Below are positions 13,458 through 23,629 of a stretch of 64,000 nt of DNA, piece by piece; position 1 is the stretch's first letter; each line of letters begins with the position of its first letter. The translations under genes were made by a program, and so were the position numbers. The notes below the pieces were generated by a model. The model ran no database searches. It saw only the letters and a program-made list of their open reading frames with translations, and was not told where the DNA came from. The stretch comes from Cololabis saira (Eukaryota; Chordata; Actinopteri; Beloniformes; Belonidae), in the NCBI RefSeq assembly GCF_033807715.1, contig NC_084591.1, positions 49,354,415 to 49,418,414 on the forward strand, in the 5' to 3' direction.

Positions 13458-13754
13458 GTGTGGCCTCCGGTGCTCCGGAGCTAAGCTAAATACTTAGCCC
13501 ATGCAAAGATCATACTTGTAGACAAATATAAATAACATAAAAAAAATAACGTCACTTACCGCTGACTGGTGTGCAGTTGCTGGGTCCGTGCTGTGGGCAC
13601 TGATCCTTTTATGAGGGTAAATGTCGATGCAAAACCTCAGTTTTACTGTCCCTCGCTGTGGAAACAGCCACCGCTTCCAAACAATGGCGGACTCTCCAGC
13701 CGGCGGAGAGAGTTGTGGACGTGGTTTTAGCAGCGGAGGCCGACCTTTGGAAAT

Positions 13755-13786
13755 CAGCGCCTATCGTTACGTAACGATAGGCGCTG
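13755..13786. repeat. Perfect 32-bp palindrome
   Basis: The half-site CAGCGCCTATCGTTAC is followed directly by its reverse complement, with no loop. Confidence 0.97.
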
Positions 13787-13978
13787 GGATCTGGGTAAAT
13801 ATTCAGTAAACATAACTTGGGTTTTAGAGGTCCCTTACTCATGTTGAGAGTTTCTGGTCTAGTGCTGAGGCGTTACACTACCTTCGCCTAAGCCTTGGTG
13901 TGACACTGGGTCTGTTCACAGGAACATGTCATGCCTTCTGGTAAACTCATCCTCGCTCTTGAAAGATCTGCTTGTTCG

Positions 13979-14026
13979 TTTGTCTGGTGCACCAGACAAA
14001 TGTTTGTCTGGTGCACCAGACAAACG
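13979..14026. repeat. Tandem pair of 22-24 bp palindromes (TTGTCTGGTGCACCAGACAA)
   Basis: Two copies of the palindrome TTTGTCTGGTGCACCAGACAAA-type sit side by side, and the pair together is again nearly palindromic. The surrounding 13836-14340 has no recognised gene or element end. Confidence 0.95.
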
Positions 14027-14354
14027 AAAACCAGTGAACACAATCAAAGTTATTACAAACTTTATTATATCATGCACAATGTTTTCCAGCTGGAGGTGCA
14101 CTTCTCTCAAACTACAGAGGCAGGAGAGAAATGGATGCGGTGGTCATCGATCCAGTCGTATTTATACTAAAAAGAGAGGTGTTCTTTGTACGTGAACCCC
14201 ATCTACCAAACATATCAGACCTTCAGCCGTATACCCCTGTTTATTGCTTCCTACTTAAGATGTCAACCCAGATAACGGACAAGACCCATCAGTATTAAAA
14301 CATCTGTTTATCTTCATTGTCTTCACTTAACGAAGAGTAAATATCTGAACTATT

Positions 14355-14757
14355 CTTTTTTAATAACTTTATTTATAAGATTTTTCAATATTTTTTTAAG
14401 ACAAACAACCCCACATATATCCCACCCTCCCCAGTTCCCACATACAAAGAAGATAATAGCAATAAAACATAATATGTAAACTTAAAAAAATAAATTTTTT
14501 AAATTAAAAAATTTAAAAAAAAAAATAAAATAAAGTACACAAATAAAATAACATTAGTAATAACAACAATAATGATGCTGAAATAAATAAATAGATGAAT
14601 AACACATCGACGGTTAAGGGTTACACATTAGTCCAAACATTTGTTAGTAGTATAATTGAGGGTTTCCACAAATCCCAGTAACACTGTAAACATGACAAAA
14701 ATAATACTAAGCTACATCATTGAAAGACAGCGTAAGGACAAATTCTAAGAAAGGGGA
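14355..14757 (-). mobile_element. L1-like 3' end
   Basis: AT-rich sequence read on the minus strand as a 3' UTR. It ends in AATAAAG.TATTAAAAAAG beside the putative target duplication. No protein is recognisable except a short tail at its right edge that would continue the ORF2 frame interrupted at 14758. Confidence 0.45.
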
Positions 14758-15994
14758 CCAGGGGCCTCATTTATAAAAGAGTGTGTATGATTCATACTTA
14801 AAGTGCACGTAAACCCAAAAGCCGAAAATGGCGGGCGCAAAAAAAATCCAGATTTATAAAACCGTGTGCACGCACACTTGCATGCAATGTTCGCTTTATA
14901 AATCAAAGTCCAGCTGGAAGGTTGCGCAGGTGTATTCGCCACATATCCTGCCCTCTACACGCCCACTTCATACCATAAATGGGCAATGCAAAGTAGTTCA
15001 TGACTGTATTTGAATATAAATGAGCCTGCTGAGCATGCGCAGCAGCTTCCTGCAGTCTGTTTCTGCTGCGCGTCAGGATAAATGAGACGTGTCGAGCCAC
15101 CGTGCCACTAAATTTCCCGGAGACTGAGATGGAGATGTTGTGGATGTGGTGGAGGCAGGAAAACCACATTATTTGGTGGTCACAGTAAAAGTAGAAAAAA
15201 GTATATAAATAGTATAAAATAAAGCGAGTGAGTGGCAGCACGTCATTGCTGCCCTTGAGTGTCTGGGGACAGGGGGGACATGTCCCCCCCACTTTTCAAA
15301 ATCATGTTCTCGTCCCCCCCACGTTTTACAGTTTAAAAACTTACGGTAGGCTCAGCCTGTAATTGCAAATCATCAAGACACTCTCTGCGAAGGCGATGCG
15401 AAAATGGCCCGGCAGCCCCGCTCCCCCTCCTCCGCTCCCGTCTCCCCTCAGAGCTGCTCAAGGCTGATTTATGGTTCCGCGTCACACCAACGAAGACCCT
15501 ACGGCGTAGGCTCTGCGTCGTTTTAACGCGGAACCATAATTTAGGCTTACACCCGCACGTAAAGGTTTCACGCGCGCCCTCATTTGTTCTGTCCTCAGTC
15601 ACTCTACGGTTGGAAGTGGTGGAGAAGAGGAGGTTCCCGGCGTGTCCTGGCACTGCGGCTGCAGCAGCAGCAGCACCAGTACCAGTACCAGCAACACCAG
15701 AGTCCTGACTAACGCTGAGCTTCAAACACAGAGGGACACGATCAGCACTATTATATTATAAGTCTGATATGTGATGACATTATTTAGAGTATGACATGAG
15801 TCTGGCTTCATTTCACCGCCTGCGTCGCCAGTTCCCCATATCTTAGTTCCTACGGGAGGGTCAGGGTTGCCGTAGGGATACGCAGATTTTTCGGTTAGTT
15901 TTTCCTTTTTAAATCCCAACCTTTGCGTAGAAGGTGGCTTGCGCATCTTTCAAGGCCTGTTTTGTGCTCAAGCAAGCTTTATAAATGAGGCTCC
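14758..15994 (+). mobile_element. DNA transposon with GGGGCCTCATTTATAAA ends
   Basis: Left end GGGGCCTCATTTATAAA (about 14760) and right end TTTATAAATGAGGCTCC (about 15978-15994) are inverted repeats. A flanking CCA/CA may be a short target duplication. No transposase survives; several frames in it lack recognisable domains. A palindromic GGTTCCGCGTT-family repeat is nested at 15458-15546. I recall such ends from Harbinger/ISL2EU-type fish elements but cannot prove the family here. Confidence 0.6.
15458..15546. repeat. Palindromic miniature element (GGTTCCGCGTT family), copy 2
   Basis: GCTGATTTATGGTTCCGCGT faces its complement around CTACGGCGTAGGCTCTGCGT. It is the best-preserved simple copy of this family in the window. 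Confidence 0.85.
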
Positions 15995-16170
15995 AGGCCT
16001 TTATACATTTTTGGCGAGATTTTAATCTGTTGTATCTGAGCTTTTCTAAAGGTATAAAAGATATCACATCTTTGACCCATTCTGTGAATGGGTCAGATGT
16101 CCAATTGCGGAGGAAGTACAGAGCCTGTAAGAGCTCAAGTGAAGAAAAAAAAAGTAACTTCGTGGCCACG
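15995..16170 (-). pseudogene. L1-like ORF2 C-terminal fragment
   Basis: Minus-strand frame containing SSLELLQALYFLRNWTSDPF and VKDVISFIPLEKLRYN, then CIKAW where the neighbouring transposon interrupts. The spacing and Trp/Leu-rich character resemble the C-terminal end of fish L1-type ORF2. No catalytic motif remains. Confidence 0.5.
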
Positions 16171-16359
16171 TTAAAGTTAATCGAGAGCACGTTATGTGTC
16201 ATCGTGAGCACAATTTATTAAAGCGTGGGTACAATTAACAAAGCGTGCGCACATTTTGGAAAATTGTGCGCACACTATATCATAAAATCATGAGTACGAT
16301 TTACTTACCCTTGAACAAAATTTAATAAACGTGCGCACGTTATATTCAATCGTGCTGTA

Positions 16360-16725
16360 ATGCGTCCCTTATCAGCCATAAAGGCATTAGATCCTTTAAA
16401 CATGGATCTCCTAAGAATGTACCATGGGTTAGGCATGGCGCAAAAAGAAATGCTGGCAACTCTAGCCACCCAACATGGTATAGTGATCAGTCTAGCCACT
16501 TTAAAAAGAATGCTTAGAGCAAGTAATCTCCACCGTCGGAACTATGATGATCTAGGTCTCATCATTGATTTTATTTTGGGCCAACTCCAAGGCGCAGGAA
16601 GACTCCATGGGTATCGTTGGATGCACAAGAAATGCATAAATAACGGTTTGCGCGTCAGGACAGAGGATGTGTGAATCATCTTGAGCGAAGTCGACCCAGA
16701 GGGCACCCAATATCAATATAACATA
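16360..16725 (+). pseudogene. Integrase-type (IS3EU-like) transposase, N-terminal part
   Basis: A 104-codon frame from ATG 16360 reads LRMYHGLGMAQKEMLATLAT and LHRRNYDDLGLIIDFILGQL, then LHGYRWMHKKC. This matches the helix-turn-helix plus GYR.MH.K pattern preceding the catalytic core in fish transposases of retroviral-integrase fold. The frame stops at TGA 16672, but the same frame continues with IILSEVDPEGTQY, so the stop looks like a decayed CGA codon. The catalytic D,D,E core is missing: at about 16727 a retroelement sequence begins. A more damaged relative is at 5564-5868. The superfamily name is inferred. Confidence 0.65.
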
Positions 16726-16726
16726 T

Positions 16727-17860
16727 TGGGGGCTCGTCTAATTGGTTGTTAACTTGGTTTAGGTGATAAATCGTAGTTGGCAAGACGCTGTTTGGCGTTT
16801 GTTTTTTGAGGAGCGCTTTGTTGCGGATTTGCGCCTTCCAGCCAGCTGGAGGATGACGTAGGTTGAGTGGATTCCCCGTGTTATGACGTCAGCATTGGGG
16901 ATTCCTCTTTTTGCGCTCGGGTTTTGGGGAGCTTGTGTAGGGAGTTGAGAAATTGTTTTCCTTGTTTGTTCCTTGTAAAGTGGTCCTGGGGGAAGATGGG
17001 GACACTTTGCAAATTAGTTTCTTTCTGCATAACAGTCACGGTGCAACGGATGGTAAGTTTTGGCCTTTTGCTGCGCAAATGTTTGTTGAGCTGACTCCCC
17101 TGTAGGAACAGCGCGTTTCCCCTTTGGGATGTGCTTTATGGATGTAGTGTGGGGTGAAAGTGGTTGGAGTTGCCTCGGGAGCACGTCCATAGTTTTTGGC
17201 AGGGTTGTCAGCTTGCTCTGCCTCTGCCTAAATCTAGGTCTGGTGCGATGTATTTGTTGACAAGTATGTGTCAAACTACCAGATACCCGGCTGCGTATCC
17301 ATAACGCACGATTACAGCAAAGTCAGTTGTGCGCGCTCTTTTTCATCTCCATCTTCGGTATACCTAAGACCATTTAGAGTGACCAAGGGTCTAATTTATG
17401 TTCTCATTTGTTTGCACAGGTAAACAGTTGCGTGTCAAGCACAGCCAGTCCTCTGCGTATCATGCGCAAAGCCAAGGGGCGCTGGAACGTTTCCATCAAA
17501 CATTAAAGTCGTTGATGCGTGCGTACTGTGTGCAGATGAGTGCTGATTGGGAGGATGGGTTACCATGGTTACTGCTGGCAGCAAGAGAGGTGACACAAGA
17601 GAGTACCGGATTCAGTCCGAATGACTTGGTTTTTGGTCATACTGTGCGCAAGCCGTTAGCTGCTCTGCAAGATGACTGAAAGGCGATGAGCCTCCTCAGA
17701 ATTTGATTGCTTATGTGAATGGTTTCAGGCAGCGCCTTTATTCCGCTACAGAGTTGGCGAAGGATAGATTTTCTTCTGCACAAGAGAAGATGAAACGCTT
17801 ATATGATCGTCGAGCTTATAATAATCAACTTATAACATTTGTTAAAGAGATCTACCTTTG
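16727..17860 (+). mobile_element. Gypsy-type LTR retrotransposon fragment: leader fused to integrase
   Basis: TGGGGGCTCGTC at about 16727 matches the first 12 bases of a proline-tRNA primer binding site. It is followed by a GT-rich untranslated leader to about 17280. From about 17340 the frame is integrase. Gag, protease and reverse transcriptase are absent, so a large internal deletion joined leader to integrase. ATAACATATT at 16718-16727 and 17934-17943 flanks the fragment. Confidence 0.6.
17340..17830 (+). pseudogene. Gypsy integrase fragment
   Basis: Translation shows SDQG (second catalytic Asp) near 17375 in a broken frame. Then comes an open frame to 17679 with the third catalytic Glu in ALERFHQTLKSLMR, and WLLLAAREVTQESTGFSPN, typical of Ty3/gypsy integrases. 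After a stop and frame change it continues with KMKRLYDRRAYN to about 17830. The zinc-binding N-terminus and first Asp are missing. Integrase would join element DNA to the chromosome; this copy is dead. Confidence 0.85.
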
Positions 17861-18004
17861 GTAAAAATAAATTACTTTTTATGTAATCCTCTACGTGTGC
17901 TCCCCTCCTTTGCTATGGTCTCAGAGCTGAACCATAACATATTGATTAAATCGTGTTCATGATTTAATAACTCGTGAGCACGTTATATTAATATTAACTC
18001 GTAC

Positions 18005-18372
18005 GCACAATTTAATTAAACGTGCACACAAGTTAATATAACGTGCTCACGAGTTAATATAACGTGCTCACGAGTTAATATAACGTGCTCACGAGTTAAT
18101 ATAACGTGCTCACGAGTTAATAGAACGTGCTCACGAGTTAATATAACGTGCTCACGAGTTAGTATAACATGCTCACGAGTTAATATAACGTGCTCACGAG
18201 TTAATATAACGTGCTCACGAGTTAATAGAACGTGCTCACGAGTTAATATAACGTGCTCACGAGTTAATATAACGTGCTCACGAGTTGATAGAACGTGCAC
18301 ACGAGTTGATAGAACGTGCACACGAGTTAATTAAATGTGCTCACGTTTTATTAAATGTGCTCACGTTTTATT
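18005..18372. repeat. 21-bp tandem array at transposon end
   Basis: About 14-15 units of GTTAATATAACGTGCTCACGA, with variants TTAATAGAACG and GTGCACACG towards the right. The period of exactly 21 bp makes an artefactual 7-residue repeat protein (LTREHVI). It forms the right subterminal region of the element at 16170-18372. Confidence 0.95.
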
Positions 18373-18494
18373 AAAAATATATTGCATGATCCTTCACAGG
18401 CTCCGTAGATAAGTCTCCAGGCTATGAGAGAAGAAAATGCAATAAAATTGGCTTGAGGAGAGATAACTGGTGCATCATCCATATCTGAACTATT

Positions 18495-19373
<879 letters not shown>

Positions 19374-19374
<1 letters not shown>

Positions 19375-19926
19375 CCTGCCTTCACTTGGCACACAAAAGC
19401 CTAAAGTTACACTTAAGCATGCTGGCACGCTCAACCTCCACACACTCTTAGGGCCAGAGCATGGCGCTCATTAATATCGTTCTGACAACAACTGGCTCCC
19501 TGGCAACCTCTCCTCCATCACTCACCCAGCAGCACCCCCTGCTCGTGGGCACGCACGCGGCCGTGCAGGGGGAATTTAACCTGGGCGGAGCAACGCAAGG
19601 AAACGAGGGGTGCTAATAGGCTGAAATTAATCAACGCCGGCTGATTCTCCACCTGGGGAATGAGTGGCGGGCAGCAGGCACGAACACAACATGGCCTGAA
19701 TATTAATGGCCTAATGGGGAGGGAAGACGGGCCGGAGATCGCTCCCACCCCTTTTCCTCCAGGTGGAGAGACTGAAACTGGCTCAAATATATTTAGATGG
19801 AGAATATCTCTTCAGTGTCAACAGCAGATACACCAAACCAGTGGTATCTAGGGTCAAAAGGTTTCATATAACACAATGTGAGTTAATGTGATGCTCCTTG
19901 TAAAAGGAACTCTGATTCCTATGACA
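19374..19926. other. Non-repetitive block, possible conserved non-coding sequence
   Basis: This block shows no transposon landmark and has balanced composition. It carries several homeodomain-like ATTAAT/TTAATC cores (ATTAATATCG, GAAATTAATCAACG, AATATTAATGGCC) within about 250 bp at 19468-19715. No open frame has recognisable content. Regulatory function is only a guess from motif density and lack of repeats. Confidence 0.3.
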
Positions 19927-19932
19927 TATATG

Positions 19933-20384
19933 TACAGAAGAGTATCAGGGCCAGGCCGGAGAATATAGAAATAATATTTTAGAGGAGGAAGATTTTTTTT
20001 CATTATGCACTTCGAAATGTCGAGAAAGAAGTCGAAATGTTGAAAAAAAACTCAAAATATCGAGATTAATGTTGAATTACAATTTCGAGAAAAAAGTCGA
20101 AATGTCGAGAAAAAAGTCGAAATGTCAAGATTAATGTTGAAGTACAATTTCGACCAAAAAGTCAAAATGTATTTCAACTTTATTCTCGAAATGTTGACTT
20201 TATTCTCAAAATGTCGACTTTATTCACGAAATTTCAACTTTATTCAAGAAATTTCGACTTTTTTCTCGAAATTGTACTTCAACATTAATCTCGACATTTC
20301 AACTTTTTTCTTGAAGTGCACCATAAAAAAAATCTTTCCCTCTCAAGTATTTTTTCTCCTGCATGGCCCTAATACTCTTCCGTA
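19933..20384. mobile_element. Foldback miniature element with 6-bp target duplication
   Basis: The first ~90 bp (TACAGAAGAGTATCAGGGCC onward) are the inverse of the last ~90 bp (ending GGCCCTAATACTCTTCCGTA). The interior is made of facing CGAAATGTCGAG-type repeats, so the whole 452 bp can fold on itself. TATATG is present at 19927-19932 and 20385-20390 as a perfect 6-bp target duplication. Its ends resemble those of the transposase relic ending at 6003 (TACGACGGAGTATTAGGGC). Confidence 0.9.
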
Positions 20385-21203
20385 TATATGGCTTATTAGT
20401 TATAAGGAAATACTATTTAAAACACTCTTCGCTTTAATAATGGAGAACTCTAGTCATAGTGCACTTTTCTTATTTATGTTGGCGTCAGCATGGTCCTGGT
20501 CTCTGGACATTGCTGGAGATATTACACCAGGTGCCTTTAATATTAATGAGGAGCACCAGCTTCCATCCACCTGTTGCAGGAGCCCTGCTGACGACACAAA
20601 TGGAGCTTTTCCACTAGCACCTACTCGGCTCTACTCATCTCAGCTCAGCTCGACTCAACTGGGCCTGGTTTCTTTTCCACTACAATTCAGCACCTGGATC
20701 AGAAGTAGGAGGTTGGAGAGAAGCTGCTGTGACATATTTGATTGTGTATCTAAACTAAGAAGACAACAACACTAAAGATGTAGAACCTGGAGGAGATGAT
20801 AGATGTGCTGCTGGGTCTGTGGCTTGTGTTCAATATCAAGTTAAAAAATGAGAGTGAGAGAAGCTTCAAGGGGCGACGCTTTTTAATTTTTTTTTGTTAG
20901 TTTGTCTCGGCGCTGCTGAAAAGTCAACAGTCTTTGCTGGTTCGAGTTGGGAACGTTTTTAGATCTAAATCTGGAAAAAAAAAGACGAGTCAATGAAAAA
21001 TAAATAAATAAAAGGGAATAGCAGGTCAAGCCTTGATTTCATTGAGCAGGTTAAATGTAAAACCATATATGAAAATAAAGTATGCAAGTATGTATTTGCC
21101 AAAATAAATACATGTTGAAGAATATTTTCTATGATGCTAAATTATATTTTTAGTATACTAAATTACACAAAAGAAGTCGTGACGATTCTGCTTACTTCTT
21201 ACT
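20385..21203. mobile_element. Remnants including a TTTTCCACTAGCACCTACTC repeat
   Basis: At 20605-20700 the facing segments TTTTCCACTAGCACCTACTC and TTTTCCACTACAATTCAGCA start a fish repeat that I recognise. It continues to about 20880 with TGGAGGAGATGATAGATGTG. No transposase is present. The right boundary is unclear, and 20900-21203 is AT-rich filler. Confidence 0.45.
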
Positions 21204-21207
21204 TTAA

Positions 21208-22386
21208 AAGGAACCCTGGCTATTAAGACATGTAGGTCTTAAAAGATAAATGTTGGTATCAATTATAACAATGTGATATAAAAAACCTTGTTGATGTCTT
21301 CGTTTTTATAAAATTTGAAAATATAATTTAACTCGTAGGTCGCCATTGTTGTTTACACCGCAATGCATTCTGGGTAGTGACGTCAGACGGTGGCCCCTGC
21401 TGGCCCCCGTCCACTGTTTTGACACCCAGAAACAGATGAAAACACAGCTAAACAGGTGACGGCGCACCAGAAACACAGATCAAAACACAGCTAAACATTA
21501 AGGTGACGGCGCACCTACAAAAAAGTAAAAAAAAAATAAAAAAAAGTACAGCACCATAAAGCATGAACTATAAAAACACCATAAAACTCAGACAGACTAA
21601 CAGACCACACGTTTCAACTAGCAGATAGCCGATGCTACAATAAAAACCCCAGCCAGATCTGGCGTCATTAAATTAAATAAAGATGTTCTTGCCTATTTGA
21701 CGCGAAGTCTGCGCCTCCCGTTTCGTCAAAGTCCCGGGCCAGTCCCCTCAGCCTCTGGTCTGTCATCAAACGGTGGACCTAGCACCGAGGCCGGTTTTAG
21801 GGGGGGGCAGGGGGGAGCAGGGGTGGGCTATGCCCACCCAAATGTGCATCCTTCCCACCGGCGTCGCCATCCCGGCGGCGGCGAGAGCGGGTGGCGGAGC
21901 GCTGCAGGAGTCTAGAGCCACGGCTACGCCGACTACGCAGGAGCCTACGCCCTAGCCTACTCAGTCTACGCCGTAGCCTACGCCGTCTACGCCGTAGCCT
22001 ACGCCGTAGCCTACGCCGTCTACGCCGTAGCCTACGCCGTAGCCTACTCAGTCTACGCCGTAGCCTAATGCACTGGTAAGATGCGCACGACATTGATCAT
22101 CTTTGCAGATGTCCCGTGCATCACAGAACTTTGAACCAGTTTGCCTGAACCGAGACGTCTTATGGGCTCCCTCGTCAGCCTCCACAGCCGGGAGAGTGCT
22201 GCTCATCTATGTTTTAGATACCTGTCCCAGTTAAACTAACGCGGCTTATCTTCCCAGAGCCACCGCTCTACGTCATCGCCCCCAGAATGCATTGCGCATG
22301 TGCATGTGTTTCTAACAACATATTTTAGTATAAGAGAACAATTGTGGCTAATTAGGGACTACAAGTCTTAATAACCAGGGTTCCTT
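21208..22386. mobile_element. TTAA-flanked element with AAGGAACCCTGG ends (piggyBac-like)
   Basis: AAGGAACCCTGGCTATTAAG at the left faces CTTAATAACCAGGGTTCCTT at the right. Each end abuts TTAA (21204-21207 and 22387-22390), the target used by piggyBac-type transposons. The 1.18 kb interior has no transposase but carries a 12-bp minisatellite and several repeated GGCGCACC blocks. It is probably non-autonomous. Confidence 0.7.
21925..22068. repeat. 12-bp minisatellite (GCCGTAGCCTAC)
   Basis: About ten units of GCCGTAGCCTAC with a frequent variant GCCGTCTAC. It yields Arg-Arg-Leu artefact frames on both strands. The unit core CTACGCCGTAG is the same palindrome found at the centre of the GGTTCCGCGTT family, suggesting that it was amplified from such an element. 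Confidence 0.9.
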
Positions 22387-22390
22387 TTAA

Positions 22391-22870
22391 AGGAGTTTAA
22401 AAACAGATTTTGGTGGATGGTTACTATGATTACATAAACCAGCTGACCAATTTTTCAGTCGCGTTATATCAAAATTATAAACCCACAATGATCATTGAAA
22501 CAACTGGAAACTTACTAAAAGTTAATAATTAATAATGGCCATTTTTCTTTTCCCCTGCTGTGTATATTGTCACATGCATTTTCAATTCCGTTTTTCATTC
22601 ACTGATTACATTTTTCGTTTTAAGGCACAATCATGTTAAACGCAGTAATTTTCTGAAAATGCCTGAAGAATGTTCAGCCTTTGCATTTTGTCATGAGATC
22701 TGAGCATTTGACTGTCGATTGAAGCTCCTTAAATATGTTAACAGTCCAGTCAGAAGAGAAGCAGCAGCGCTAATGTTTTATAACAGATGGCTAAATGATA
22801 AGATTGATCCTTTGACTTGCTTATATTTAACTGGGTTTACAATGGTCAGCAGGGAAACGTAAAGATTTGA
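22391..22870. other. AT-rich non-coding stretch
   Basis: No recognisable gene, element end or tandem repeat. Confidence 0.4.
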
Positions 22871-23228
22871 TAACTGTGGAAAGACCTTGGAGGCCGCTTG
22901 ACGCGCTTTCATAGAAAATGAATGGCAGCCGGACGCCTATGACCAGTATTCGAGTTGTAAAAAAAAATCAGGGGGGATGGTGGATTTTATCATATGGGGA
23001 CAGATAATTTGTGCTGAATACAAATAATATAATATATTACAAATAATAGCAGTGACCAAAACAGCTGCAGAAATACTGCAGGAATGACATAGCAGCAGTT
23101 AAATGCAGCCTTCTGTAAGCTTTAAATATCCACTGGGCTTACATCAAATACATCAAAACACAACAATAAAAAACACTTTTCTGAACTTATCAATATGACT
23201 CTGTCCTTCACAGGATAAGTAAAATGGA

Positions 23229-23550
23229 TCACTGCAAAAACTCAAAATCTTAACAGGAATATTTGTCTTATTTCTAGTTAAAATGTCTCATTTTAGTAAA
23301 AAAAATCTCATTACACTTAAAACAAGACTCATCACTGGAAAAAACAACAGTTTTCACCTGTTTCAAGTAGATTTTCACTTAAAATAAGCAAAAAATCTGC
23401 CAGTGGAACAAGATTTTTTTGCTTGTAATAAGAAGATAAATCTTGTCCCACTGGCAGATTTTTTTACTTATTTCAAGTGAAAATTTACCTGAAACAGGTG
23501 AAAATTGTCAAATAATTTATTTTTCTGGTGTTATTTTTCTGGTGATGACT
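23229..23550. repeat. Foldback hAT-type miniature element (CACTGCAAAAACTCAAAATC)
   Basis: Starts CACTGCAAAAACTCAAAATC, a common fish repeat end. From 23327 the arm with CACCTGTTTCAAGTAGATTT and AAAATCTGCCAGTGGAACAA faces its complement up to about 23545. A 14-bp segment TTATTTTTCTGGTG is duplicated at the right edge. It has no coding sequence. Confidence 0.8.
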
Positions 23551-23629
23551 CTCAATGTTGAAATAGCAGTAAAACCACATTCATTGATGCAATGACATAA
23601 GGGATGGAAAGGAGGGATGGCAGTTTTAC

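Larger units (their letters stand above)
12501..13835 (+). mobile_element. Non-autonomous DNA element starting AAAGGGGACCTATTATG
   Basis: The left end AAAGGGGACCTATTATGGC is a common fish repeat terminus. The right end near 13820-13835 (AGAGGTCCCTTAC) is a diverged inverted match. Inside are a nested palindromic repeat (12971-13064), a GC-rich inverted repeat (13416-13457) and a perfect palindrome (13755-13786). I see no transposase. Frames around 13609-13842 are conserved only as part of the repeat and have no known domain. Exact right boundary is uncertain. Confidence 0.5.
16170..18372 (+). mobile_element. Integrase-type DNA transposon relic with subterminal repeat arrays
   Basis: Left end: several units of CGTGAGCACAATTTATTAAA type at about 16170-16350. 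Right end: the same motif inverted and amplified (17945-18372). Between them lie a transposase N-terminus (16360-16725) and an inserted gypsy fragment (about 16727-17860). Inverted arrays at both ends argue that these are the binding-site-rich ends of one element. L1-like sequence resumes outside both ends, which supports the boundaries. Confidence 0.6.
14341..18494 (-). mobile_element. L1-like LINE copy, interrupted by two DNA elements
   Basis: ATATCTGAACTATT occurs at 14341-14354 and again at 18481-18494. This is what a 14-bp target-site duplication of an L1-type insertion would look like. Next to the left copy a minus-strand AATAAAG/A-rich 3' end is visible. Minus-strand coding pieces at 15995-16170 and 18373-18480 read like an ORF2 C-terminal region. 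The copy is split by elements at 14758-15994 and about 16170-18372. Clade assignment is by overall look only. Confidence 0.55.

Noticed and set aside
13609..13842. Frames with apparent protein-like composition near the right end of the AAAGGGGACC element
   Set aside because: Sequence is part of a repeated element, spans a perfect palindrome and has no known domain.
15333..15725. 130-codon minus-strand frame with Ala run
   Set aside because: Lies in a DNA transposon and crosses a palindromic miniature repeat; the Ala run is a CAG-type repeat. No domain.
18016..18321. Frame with a 7-residue LTREHVI repeat, superficially like a repeat protein
   Set aside because: It is the 21-bp non-coding array at the end of a transposon; the period is a multiple of three by chance.
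18005..18372. Possible CRISPR-like or phage repeat array
   Set aside because: Head-to-tail 21-bp units with no unique spacers.
21797..22093. Arg-rich frames resembling a protamine-like protein
   Set aside because: Both strands give Arg/Leu repeats because of the 12-bp minisatellite; no start context or homology.
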